A stretch of 6,656 nt of DNA from JBEIUO01 sp964549785 (lineage in GTDB: Bacteria > Planctomycetota > Phycisphaerae > Phycisphaerales > UBA1924): positions 1 to 6,656 of the forward strand of contig CAZJXA010000185.1 in assembly GCA_964549785.1 (NCBI GenBank), in the 5' to 3' direction. The notes beneath the pieces were generated by a model. The model was not told where the DNA came from and made no database searches. It was given only the letters and a program-made list of their open reading frames with translations. Positions 1 through 6,498 of this stretch are shown piece after piece. Numbering within the stretch: position 1 is the stretch's first letter; the number at the start of each line of letters is the position of its first letter. The translations under genes and the position numbers were made by a program.

Positions 1-855
1 CGTCCCCGACACCCAGCGGAACGCCGCCACGCCGCCGTTGGAATCGTCGTCCGCGTAGGCGTCGGCGGCGCCCTCGTGCGCGGAGAAAATTCGGGTGCCG
101 GGGGCGACCATATCGGGCTTGAGACGGCCATCGGGGGTGGGGCCTCGGGAGGAGAAGTCGGCGATGCGTCCGTATTCGCGCAGTCCGCCGCTGCGGCCGG
201 TGGCACCGACGGTGAGGACGTTGTAACCGGTCCCCGGCGGCCAGAGCGTGCTCGCACCCGGGCCGTCATTGCCCGCGAGATTCACCCACAGCGTGTTCCG
301 GTTGGCGACCGTCCAGTCGGTGACCATTTGGGTGTGGGTGCGCTGATCGGCGGTTCCGATGCCCGGAGTCCACCCGGCGGACATGTTGATGACGTTGGCC
401 CGCCCGGGATTGATCGTCATGTACTTGCTGGCGGCGTAGATGTCGTCCTGCCATCCGGTGGCTCCGCCTCCATCCTGCCAAACACTCGAGACAAGTTTGG
501 CGCCCGGGGCGGCACCCACGAAACCGGGTGCGGCGGCGTTGGCCCGGCCGACAAGGATGCTCGCGACGTGGGTGGAGTGCTTGCCGTTCTGGGTCGCGGC
601 GGCCCCGGTGCGGCGGAATTCAACGACGCTGCGGTCGTTCGCGCCGTCGAGGCTGACGTGGTTAAAGCGGGCGGTGTCGAGTTCGATCATGGCGACATAG
701 GTGCCCCGACCATCCAGACCGGCGGCGTGCAGCCGGTCGATTCCCGTGCGTGCCAGCCATTCGTTCTGTCCGAAGGCAGGGCAAGCCAGCACACTCGCGG
801 TGCCAGCCGCCACATACAAAACGCGGGCGCTCAACGTCTTGGTTCCAAAGGTCAT
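1..855 (-). CDS. Secreted S8 subtilisin-like serine protease, 3' end cut by window edge
   Basis: Reading leftward from ATG at 855-853, the frame is open for 285 codons to base 1. A Shine-Dalgarno GGAG lies 7 nt before the ATG. Residues 1-29 form a Sec-type signal peptide (Lys6/Arg11, a hydrophobic stretch, then CPAFG before Q30); no inhibitor-type propeptide is visible before the catalytic domain, which begins near residue 46. Subtilase landmarks follow in order: strand VAMIE (54-58) where the catalytic Asp is expected, the His block HSTHVAS with H93, the INMSAG segment (156-161), the oxyanion-hole block LAGNDG with N196, the RLKPDMVAPG block (about residue 250), and finally WVSGT (281-285). 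The canonical GTSxAxP serine would be the next codon, outside the window. Family knowledge: these are exported endopeptidases. Odd points are Glu58 in place of Asp (Asp60 is two residues on) and Ser for Gly in the His block. The substrate is unknown. It lies 114 bp downstream of a HicB-like ORF, so co-transcription with the upstream genes is possible but not shown. Confidence 0.9.
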   Translation of the reverse strand, partial: MTFGTKTLSARVLYVAAGTASVLACPAFGQNEWLARTGIDRLHAAGLDGRGTYVAMIELDTARFNHVSLDGANDRSVVEFRRTGAAATQNGKHSTHVASILVGRANAAAPGFVGAAPGAKLVSSVWQDGGGATGWQDDIYAASKYMTINPGRANVINMSAGWTPGIGTADQRTHTQMVTDWTVANRNTLWVNLAGNDGPGASTLWPPGTGYNVLTVGATGRSGGLREYGRIADFSSRGPTPDGRLKPDMVAPGTRIFSAHEGAADAYADDDSNGGVAAFRWVSGT

Positions 856-969
856 GTCTTGTCTCCGTGAAGGGTCTCTCAAAGGGGCCGCACTCGTCCC
901 CGGAAACCGTGTGACGGAAACGGTCGGATTTACTCACGAGTTTTTTTACAAGCCCAAGGACACCGTGGT
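856..969 (-). other. Leader/intergenic region of the subtilase gene
   Basis: This 114-bp non-coding gap separates the HicB-like ORF from the subtilase start. It contains an A-tract on the minus strand (T-run at 941-947 on the plus strand), the only AT-rich patch nearby, and ends in the GGAG ribosome binding site of the subtilase. A promoter could lie around the A-tract, but I see no pair of -35/-10 boxes good enough to call. A 9-bp direct repeat, ACTCACGAG, occurs at 932-940 and again at 979-987, the second copy inside the end of the HicB-like ORF. No strong terminator hairpin is present, so read-through from the upstream genes is possible. Confidence 0.4.
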
Positions 970-1119
970 TTACGCCGCACTCACGAGGGTTGCGAGGTAC
1001 GCGGGGGCCTCTCCGCGGGTGTCGCCACCGCTCAGGCCACACGGGAGGTCTGGAACCCAGACTGCGGATGTGCCGTCGTCTTCGGACTTGATGATCCCCG
1101 GGTACTGGACGTTCTTCAC
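970..1119 (-). CDS. HicB-like antitoxin-domain protein, short or truncated
   Basis: This 49-codon ORF starts with GTG at 1119-1117 and stops with TAA at 972-970. The start overlaps the TGA stop of the DUF1501 gene (GTGA, four-base overlap), suggesting coupled translation; there is no strong ribosome binding site of its own. The product reads like the N-terminal half of the HicB fold: YPGIIKSEDDG at residues 6-16, then VPDLP at 22-26, CGLSGGDTRGEA at 27-38. HicB antitoxins typically show YPxxI...EDDG...VPDLPGCxxxGDTxEEA, so the match is ordered and close to ungapped. Two things are off: Gly-Cys after VPDLP is reversed to Cys-Gly, and the protein ends soon after the GDT motif, where family members continue with a helix and often a DNA-binding domain. 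No HicA toxin gene lies on either side. It may be a small solitary HicB-domain protein or a decaying remnant; I favour a remnant or an orphan and do not claim a working toxin-antitoxin pair. Confidence 0.6.
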   Translation of the reverse strand: MKNVQYPGIIKSEDDGTSAVWVPDLPCGLSGGDTRGEAPAYLATLVSAA

Positions 1120-2402
1120 GCCACCAGCCCGACCGGGGCGAAGGTGTGGGCGGGCAGCACTTTTTCGAGGTTCGCATTGCCTAGGTGGACGCGGACGAGC
1201 TCGGCGAGGACGTCTCGGAAGTCGGTGGTGTGCAGCAGGTCGCGGCTCTGGTGGAGTTGGTCGGGGGCCAGGCCGGGCCACTTCGTGACGACGGGGCGTG
1301 CGTCGGGGCGGGCTTCCGAAGCTCGTTTCACGGCCCCACCCGCGACGAACATGCAGTTGGCCCAGCCGTGGTCGGTGCCGCCGGTTCCGTTCTCGGCGGC
1401 GGTGCGACCAAAGTCGGTGATGGTGGCCACCACGACGTCGTCCATGCGGTCATCCAAGTCGGATAGGAACGCCGCGAGAGCCCCGGCCAGGTCGCCGGCG
1501 AGGTTGCCGAATTGGCCGCCTTGGCCGCGGCCTTGGGCGGCGTGGGTATCCCAGCCGCCAAAGTCCACTTCGGCCACTTCGAGGCCGACGTTCGCCTTGA
1601 TGAGTTGCGCCACCTGCATGAGTCTGCGGCCAAGGTCGGTTTCGGGATAGGGGGCCGTGGGCCGGTACTTCGTCTCGTTGATAGCACGCAGATCATCGAT
1701 CGCCTCCAAGGTGCCGCCGACGGTGTCGGCGAGCAGCCCTCGGGCGGCATTGCGGTCGCCGGGCGTGGGCGTGCAGTAGGCGTGTTCGAGAGCGGCCTTG
1801 ACGGTCGCGGCGGACAAACCATCGGCCTCCGGGGGCCCGAGGTCTTCGACGCCGCGAAGGGCGTAGGCGGGAACTTTGCCGCGAAGGATTCGTGGAAGGG
1901 TGTCGCCGATGGCGACCGCGCGGATGCGGCCGTGGCCTTGGCTGGTGGAGAGGTGGCGGTTCAGCCAGCCGTCTGAGCCGACGGTGTTGCCAATGACGCC
2001 GGTTTCCCAAACATCCTGCTCCTCAAAGTGCGAGCGAGTGTTTTTGTCGTAGCCCACCGCGTGGGCGGCGACCATGACCCTGGAATCGAAGAACGGCTTG
2101 AGGGGAGCGAGTCTGGGGTGCAGGCCGAACATGCCGTCAAGGTCGAGCGCTCCCGCATTGCCTTTGCCGGGGGCGTCGATCGCGAGGGACGGGCGCAACT
2201 TGCGGTAGTGGGAATCGCCGAAGGGGACGACCAAATTGAGGCCGTCGGCCCCGCCGCGAAGGAAAACGATGACGAGGGTCTTGCCTTTGGCGGTGAACGG
2301 GGCGACGAGCCCGGCCCGGGCGACGGCTTCGAAGGGCGAAACGCCGACGTACGCGGCGAGGAGGCCGGAAGACTGGAGGAAGAAGCGGCGGGTGAGTTTC
2401 AT
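1116..2402 (-). CDS. DUF1501 family protein with twin-arginine signal
   Basis: This is a 428-residue protein with ATG at 2402-2400 and GAGG seven bases upstream. Residues 4-9 (TRRFFL) followed by a hydrophobic stretch and ARA form a Tat signal, so export in folded form is expected. DUF1501 landmarks seen: IVFLRGGADGLNLVVP (45-60), SHFEEQDVWETG (124-135), FGGWDTH (281-287), ITDFGRTAAENG (328-339) with GGTDHGWAN (341-349), and TTDFRDVLAEL (392-402). Length is normal for the family, and the C-terminus LPAHTFAPVGLVA looks complete. Family knowledge: DUF1501 belongs to the alkaline-phosphatase-like superfamily; the Asp/His pattern in GWDTH and GGTDHGW fits metal binding, but no substrate is established. 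DUF1501 genes commonly follow a DUF1800 gene, as here (155-bp gap). The stop codon overlaps the GTG start of the HicB-like ORF. Confidence 0.93.
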   Translation of the reverse strand: MKLTRRFFLQSSGLLAAYVGVSPFEAVARAGLVAPFTAKGKTLVIVFLRGGADGLNLVVPFGDSHYRKLRPSLAIDAPGKGNAGALDLDGMFGLHPRLAPLKPFFDSRVMVAAHAVGYDKNTRSHFEEQDVWETGVIGNTVGSDGWLNRHLSTSQGHGRIRAVAIGDTLPRILRGKVPAYALRGVEDLGPPEADGLSAATVKAALEHAYCTPTPGDRNAARGLLADTVGGTLEAIDDLRAINETKYRPTAPYPETDLGRRLMQVAQLIKANVGLEVAEVDFGGWDTHAAQGRGQGGQFGNLAGDLAGALAAFLSDLDDRMDDVVVATITDFGRTAAENGTGGTDHGWANCMFVAGGAVKRASEARPDARPVVTKWPGLAPDQLHQSRDLLHTTDFRDVLAELVRVHLGNANLEKVLPAHTFAPVGLVA

Positions 2403-2415
2403 AGCGGGGCCTCGG

Positions 2416-2433
2416 AGAGACGGAAGAGACGGA
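2416..2433. repeat. Perfect 9-bp tandem duplication in the DUF1501 leader
   Basis: AGAGACGGA occurs twice back to back on the plus strand (2416-2424 and 2425-2433). On the sense strand of the DUF1501 gene this is a pyrimidine-rich TCCGTCTCT doublet directly before the GAGG ribosome binding site. It may be a slippage duplication; an effect on leader structure or translation is only a guess. The rest of the gap 2434-2557, between DUF1800 and DUF1501, shows no gene and no convincing terminator. Confidence 0.6.
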
Positions 2434-2557
2434 GTTCTGCGGGCGAAAAGGGAACGATCGAGTTACGCACCAAACGACCACCGGGATATTCGGATGCGGA
2501 GACGCGGTGCCGCCGCACGATTCCGACCCTTCATCCCTCGGTCCCTACGCGTCTTCT

Positions 2558-5500
2558 TCACTTCAGATTACATTCCGGCATCTGGGCGACTAACTCGGCG
2601 ATTGCGCGGCAACGGTCGTGAGGAGTGCCGTCGCCGGTTTGGGCGGCGACGAGAATGGCGTGGTTGGAGGATTCGCCCAGGACGTTGCCGGTCAGACGGA
2701 TGGCAGCGGAGTCGATGACGTTCTGTGCCCATTGAGAGTCTTCGGTGGCGTTGCCCCAGCGGAGGCGGGGGAAGGCGAGGTTGGAGATGCCCCACCGGAG
2801 TTCGTGGGCGAGGGCCCAGCGTTGAATGAGCGCGTTCGAGTCGGCGTAGTCGGCGTCGTCCTGCGAATAGCCATCGGGGGTCGCGCGATCAAAGATACCG
2901 GCCCCGGAGCGTTGCAGGAAGTCGATCGCGGTCCAGGCGTTATCGGTGTTCGTGACACGCATGAGCCGGAGTGCGTAGTCGAGAGGGTGGGCGAGCCGGG
3001 CTTCGCTCCTAAAGAACTCGGGGTGGGCAGCGAGGGCGAGGAGGACCTCCCGCAGGTCGCCGCCGGTGGCTTCAAAGACGACCGCCAGGTCGGCCACCAA
3101 CGACTCATCGGGGGGCGAATGGGTGTAATGAGCGGCGAGTTTGCCGCAGACGAAGTGGGCGGAGCGGGGGTGTGCGGCGAGGAGATCGAGGGCGGCCCGG
3201 ACGCGGTCGTAGCGGCCGGCACGCTCGGTTTTCGCGAACGGGTATCCGAGCAGGCTGGTGGCGCCACCTTCAGCGAGCGCGGGGTCGAAACGGAAGGAGT
3301 GAAGGCGGATCTCGCCGCCGCTGCGGCCATCGCCTATCTGCGCGGACGTCCAGCCCGTCAGGAGATGAGCGAGGGCCGTGACATCGGACTGGGTGTAGCC
3401 ACCCGAGACGCCCAGGGTGTGGAGTTCCATGATCTCGCGGGCGTAGTTTTCATTGATGCGGCCCGCATAACTGGTGTCTTGGTCGAGGTAGCGCAGCATC
3501 GCGGGGCCGGTGGCGCTGGCAAAGAGCAGTTCGGAGAAGGGGGCCACGCCAAGACGTGAGAACGTGACGTGTTCCGTCCATTTGCGCTCACCCTCGGTCT
3601 TATTGACCCACGTCGAGAAGTGATTCTGGGCCCAGAGTGTGAAGCGCATCCGCACGGGGTTGGTCGTGCCCAGGGCCTGTTGCAACGCCCTGCCTTTGAC
3701 CTCGTACTCGGACCGCGGATTCCGGAAATCGGTGAGGCCGCGGCCGATCGCGACCAAGTCACCGGCCTCTTCGGGGACGGTTATCAATCGCTCCAATAAC
3801 CAACGCTCTTCGCCGAGCGCGAGCAGGAGTGCGAGTTCGCGTTCGTCGGGGCCCAGGGCGAAGCGGTTGAGCAGCCGGACGGCCCGTTGGTACCGGGTGG
3901 GTACGGTCGCCGGCTCCGCCAGCCGGTGGAATGTGAAATCCGCGCTGGTGGTGGTGTTGCCGGCATCGTCACGGGTTCGGATGGCGACGGTGTGCGGCCC
4001 GGGTTCCATGGTGCGACCCAGGACGGGCAGGACGACCCGTCCGAATTCGCGCGGCATCCAGCGAGTTTGCCCCGTCTGCACGCCGTCGATGATCAACTCG
4101 GCTTCGACCACCGTGCGGTCGTCCGCGGTCTCGATGACGACCGCGTCGGCCATGTGGCCGGTCCACGTTTCGTCGGGCGCGGGATACACCACCCGCACCA
4201 CGGGGGGTGTGACGTCGGCCCCGGCGGGGCGACGGCGGAGAGAGACTCCCTGAACCGCGAGATTGCGGTCGCCGACGGCGATCTGAAAGCGGTCGTTCAG
4301 GAAGGTGAATCGGAGCGACTTTGGACCGGAAACGAGATCGACCTCGCCGGACTCATGTCCGTCCCACCAAGTCGGGATCTCGGCATCTTTGATATGGGTG
4401 ACGGTGTCGCCGACCACCAGCGCGACCTTGGCGACAGGCAAACCCATGAAATCTTCGCCGCGTGCCTCGAGAAGGATCAGGAACCGCCCCGCGAGGCTTT
4501 CGGGCAGCGCGACCTCGATCACGGTCGGGCTGTTCAACTTGAAACCGCAGCGTTCATCGTTCTCCATTTTGGCGAGGCTGGAGCGCGAATCGTCGGTCCA
4601 CGCTGGGTCGCGGGGTCCGAAGCGCACAAACGTGGGGGTCTCGACATCGGCCACGGGGCCCGACCAATGTACGATCTGCTCGGGCGTCCGGGCGAATTCT
4701 CCGGTGGTGGCACGCGCGACGAGTTGCACGGTGTTACGGCCCGGTTTCCATGCCGAAGAATCTGGCTCGAAAATAGGCGCGGCGGACCATTGGCGCGAGT
4801 GTTCCTCGCCGTTAATGAGGAGGGAGACGACCGGGCATTTGGGGCGCGGTGTCTGCTTCACCATCTCAATCTCGGGCCACCAGGCGCGCCCCATGATGCG
4901 GACGTCGCCGGGGACGATCTGGCCGTCGAAGGCGCGGTCGAACGCGACGCGGAGCGGCATGGAGGAGAAGCCCCATGGGTCGTCAACCGCCGCGGCGTCG
5001 GAACCCGCGCTCATGGCTCCCGACATCATGGTCGGTGCCAAGGACGCCATTCCGCCGGCCATCATTCCCGATGCGGAGTCCGCGGGACCGCCCGCATCGG
5101 CAACCCGCACGACCTCGATCCGGTCGATCTTGAGGTTGCGGTCGGCCATGCGTTCGACGTAGAAATCGGTCTCGAAGTAGGGGGTGAGAATGCGCTCGCC
5201 GGGTTCGAGGCGGACGGGGACGCCCAACGGCACGCGGTGCCACGAGTCACGGACGATCCGAGTGTTGGTGACCCCGTACGGGGCCCCATCCACCACGAGC
5301 GACACCGTGGGGAGTGTGCCGGCGGCGGCGGAGCCGCCGAAGGTTCCAATGACCTGGTACCACCCGGCGGTTTCGACGTGGAGGGGCGCGCACATGGCGG
5401 GCTCGGCGGAGTAGTTGGCCAGGAATTGGCCTTCGCTGGCGGCGGCGTCCATTCCGACGGAGAGCTTGGTGTCCTCGAAACGCTTGGGCCGTTGGGCGGG

Positions 5501-6169
5501 GTAGCGGGTTTCGGCCTCGAGAACCGTGAGTCCGGATTCGGTGGGCCGGATGACGTTGAGGGTGGTCGGGGTGCCGCGACCACGCGTGCCATCGGCGAAG
5601 ATGCAGACCGGCGTGAGCGTGACGCGGTCGGACTCGAGAGTCTCTGAGTTGAGGTCGAAGGTGGCGGCCCGGAGGGGGCCCCAGCCGTGAGCAGATATCG
5701 AGGCCGAAGCAATTATTTGGGGAGGGGTTGGAGGCGTGGTTTGTCGCTCGGCCGCAATTTCGAGTTCGATGGAGGCCAGAGCGGGTGAATCGTGTGCCTC
5801 GACGCCAATGGCGATGGTGCCCCAGATGCTGGCGCCTTCGCTCGGGGCGAAAATGGTTGCGGGCTGCGTGAACGCAGTGTCGGGCGTCACGGTGATGAGC
5901 GTTGAGGTGGGACCAACGGTGAGGGGTGAGGAGCCGGCGGCCAAGCCACGGATACGGACGAAGACGCGGTTGGCGGGGAGGGAGATGTGGGCAGAGCCGA
6001 GGACCTCAAAGAACGGGTTGGTGGCGGGGTCGAGAGGCAGTGGGGAAGGGAGCGCTGCGATCTCGGCGACGGGGATCGCCAACATGCGGGTCTCGCCCGC
6101 GCGGATCGTCGCGGTTGGTTCCGGGGTGGCGAGGGCAAGCGCGAGGAGAAGAGTGAGCATGGTTTTCAC
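2558..6169 (-). CDS. Exported DUF1800 protein with large N-terminal carbohydrate-binding-like and Ig-like modules
   Basis: A 1203-residue protein. Residues 1-14 (MKTMLTLLLALALA) are a Sec signal peptide. Residues 100-210 look like an Ig-type beta domain. Residues 218-357 form a first module opening with EAE and ending DRNLKIDRIEVV (343-354), resembling carbohydrate-binding modules of the CBM6/35/36/60 kind. A Met/Gly/Ala/Ser linker follows (367-393), then a beta-rich region (400-505) and a second module (514-647) ending FLNDRFQIAVGDRNL (623-637). An Ig-like domain (653-750) with PPVVRVVYPAPDE precedes DUF1800 (about 759-1195), recognised by LLNRFALGPDERELALL (766-782), FTLWAQNHF (843-851), NENYAREIMELHTLG (906-920), GYTQSDV (924-930) and LLTGW (936-940). 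DUF1800 proteins are often 450-600 residues, so this one is greatly extended. The start is GTG at 6169-6167 with no clear Shine-Dalgarno; ATG at codon 4 (6160-6158) is the alternative. DUF1501 follows 155 bp downstream. Biochemical function of DUF1800 is unknown; carbohydrate binding is inferred from motifs. Confidence 0.92.
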   Translation of the reverse strand: MKTMLTLLLALALATPEPTATIRAGETRMLAIPVAEIAALPSPLPLDPATNPFFEVLGSAHISLPANRVFVRIRGLAAGSSPLTVGPTSTLITVTPDTAFTQPATIFAPSEGASIWGTIAIGVEAHDSPALASIELEIAAERQTTPPTPPQIIASASISAHGWGPLRAATFDLNSETLESDRVTLTPVCIFADGTRGRGTPTTLNVIRPTESGLTVLEAETRYPAQRPKRFEDTKLSVGMDAAASEGQFLANYSAEPAMCAPLHVETAGWYQVIGTFGGSAAAGTLPTVSLVVDGAPYGVTNTRIVRDSWHRVPLGVPVRLEPGERILTPYFETDFYVERMADRNLKIDRIEVVRVADAGGPADSASGMMAGGMASLAPTMMSGAMSAGSDAAAVDDPWGFSSMPLRVAFDRAFDGQIVPGDVRIMGRAWWPEIEMVKQTPRPKCPVVSLLINGEEHSRQWSAAPIFEPDSSAWKPGRNTVQLVARATTGEFARTPEQIVHWSGPVADVETPTFVRFGPRDPAWTDDSRSSLAKMENDERCGFKLNSPTVIEVALPESLAGRFLILLEARGEDFMGLPVAKVALVVGDTVTHIKDAEIPTWWDGHESGEVDLVSGPKSLRFTFLNDRFQIAVGDRNLAVQGVSLRRRPAGADVTPPVVRVVYPAPDETWTGHMADAVVIETADDRTVVEAELIIDGVQTGQTRWMPREFGRVVLPVLGRTMEPGPHTVAIRTRDDAGNTTTSADFTFHRLAEPATVPTRYQRAVRLLNRFALGPDERELALLLALGEERWLLERLITVPEEAGDLVAIGRGLTDFRNPRSEYEVKGRALQQALGTTNPVRMRFTLWAQNHFSTWVNKTEGERKWTEHVTFSRLGVAPFSELLFASATGPAMLRYLDQDTSYAGRINENYAREIMELHTLGVSGGYTQSDVTALAHLLTGWTSAQIGDGRSGGEIRLHSFRFDPALAEGGATSLLGYPFAKTERAGRYDRVRAALDLLAAHPRSAHFVCGKLAAHYTHSPPDESLVADLAVVFEATGGDLREVLLALAAHPEFFRSEARLAHPLDYALRLMRVTNTDNAWTAIDFLQRSGAGIFDRATPDGYSQDDADYADSNALIQRWALAHELRWGISNLAFPRLRWGNATEDSQWAQNVIDSAAIRLTGNVLGESSNHAILVAAQTGDGTPHDRCRAIAELVAQMPECNLK

Positions 6170-6188
6170 AGAGGCCAGACGGCGGACG

Positions 6189-6204
6189 GGCAGATCGGCA
6201 GATC
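6189..6204. repeat. 8-bp tandem repeat in the DUF1800 leader
   Basis: GGCAGATC is repeated perfectly in tandem (6189-6196, 6197-6204), 20-35 bases before the GTG start of the DUF1800 gene. Like the repeat before DUF1501, it sits in the probable untranslated leader. It is short enough to be a chance or slippage event. Confidence 0.5.
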
Positions 6205-6414
6205 AGCAAAACGCGGCCGAGGATGAAAGTCTTATGGGTTCGAGACACTGGCGGTTACAGAATCGCGTGGGGTTTGGTTTCAGAGTGACGAGTTCTCGTG
6301 GAAGGTAACCGATCGCGGCGGAAGTGCAAGGGGCTACGCGAACTTTGTGAGAAACGACCGAAAAGGGGCGCCGCAGAGGGCGATTGGCAGGAAGGTTGAC
6401 GGGGGCGAGGGGAA

Positions 6415-6443
6415 ACATGTGTAACCCAGTCCCCGAACATGTG
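6415..6443. promoter_or_regulatory. Paired ACATGTG boxes, possible operator
   Basis: Two ACATGTG copies, each containing the palindrome ACATGT, start 22 bp apart, about two helical turns. On the sense strand both read GGTnnCACATGTT, or 11 of 13 bases identical. They lie just downstream of the M24 terminator and about 250 bp before the DUF1800 start, a plausible place for a regulator to bind. A rough chance estimate for such a pair in about 300 bp is near one half, so this is only a weak candidate. Confidence 0.2.
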
Positions 6444-6462
6444 CTACCGATAGGTCTCGATA

Positions 6463-6489
6463 CAAAAACACCTCCTCTTCGGGGAGGCG
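6463..6489 (-). terminator. Rho-independent terminator of the M24 peptidase gene
   Basis: On the minus strand the arms CGCCTCC (6489-6483) and GGAGGTG (6475-6469) pair over seven positions, one of them a G-U wobble, around a seven-base loop. A TTTTT tract follows at 6468-6464. It begins about ten bases after the TAA stop of the M24 gene, the expected place for its intrinsic terminator, and so separates that gene from the DUF1800 transcription unit. Confidence 0.8.
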
Positions 6490-6498
6490 GATATAGGT

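Larger units (their letters stand above)
6170..6462. other. Non-coding region upstream of the DUF1800 gene
   Basis: This stretch of about 290 bp lies between the terminator of the M24 peptidase and the DUF1800 start and should hold the promoter of the DUF1800-DUF1501 genes. Open frames across it on the minus strand (6418-6203, 6440-6255) encode nothing recognisable and are rich in Arg/Pro/Ser, as shadow frames are. Visible small structures are an 8-bp tandem repeat at 6189-6204, an inverted repeat ACGAG-TT-CTCGT at 6288-6299, and two copies of ACATGTG 22 bp apart (6415-6421 and 6437-6443). I cannot assign a -35/-10 pair with confidence. Confidence 0.5.

Noticed and set aside
76..870. 264-codon plus-strand open frame opposite the subtilase
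   Set aside because: Low-complexity Gly/Val/Arg composition with no family signature, whereas the minus strand carries ordered subtilase motifs over the same bases.
932..947. Possible plus-strand terminator: ACTC-AC-GAGT followed by seven T
   Set aside because: The stem is only four base pairs with a two-base loop, and there is no plus-strand gene to terminate.
2028..3559. Plus-strand open frames across DUF1501 and DUF1800 (2028-2621, 2618-3559)
   Set aside because: They span gene ends and antisense coding DNA, have no recognisable domain and no ribosome binding site worth noting.
3887..5647. Long 586-codon plus-strand open frame opposite the DUF1800 gene
   Set aside because: The translation is Gly/Arg/Asp/His-rich without recognisable domains, and lies wholly antisense to a clearly conserved protein. 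Long antisense frames are common in high-GC coding DNA where stop codons are rare.
936..6294. Shared ACGAGTT in the leaders of the subtilase (936-942) and DUF1800 (6288-6294) as a common operator
   Set aside because: Several shared 7-mers are expected by chance between regions of this size; flanking bases do not extend the match.
6203..6440. Small minus-strand open frames in the DUF1800 upstream region
   Set aside because: Arg/Pro/Ser-rich translations without hydrophobic pattern or known motif; they end before or run up against the real DUF1800 start and look random.
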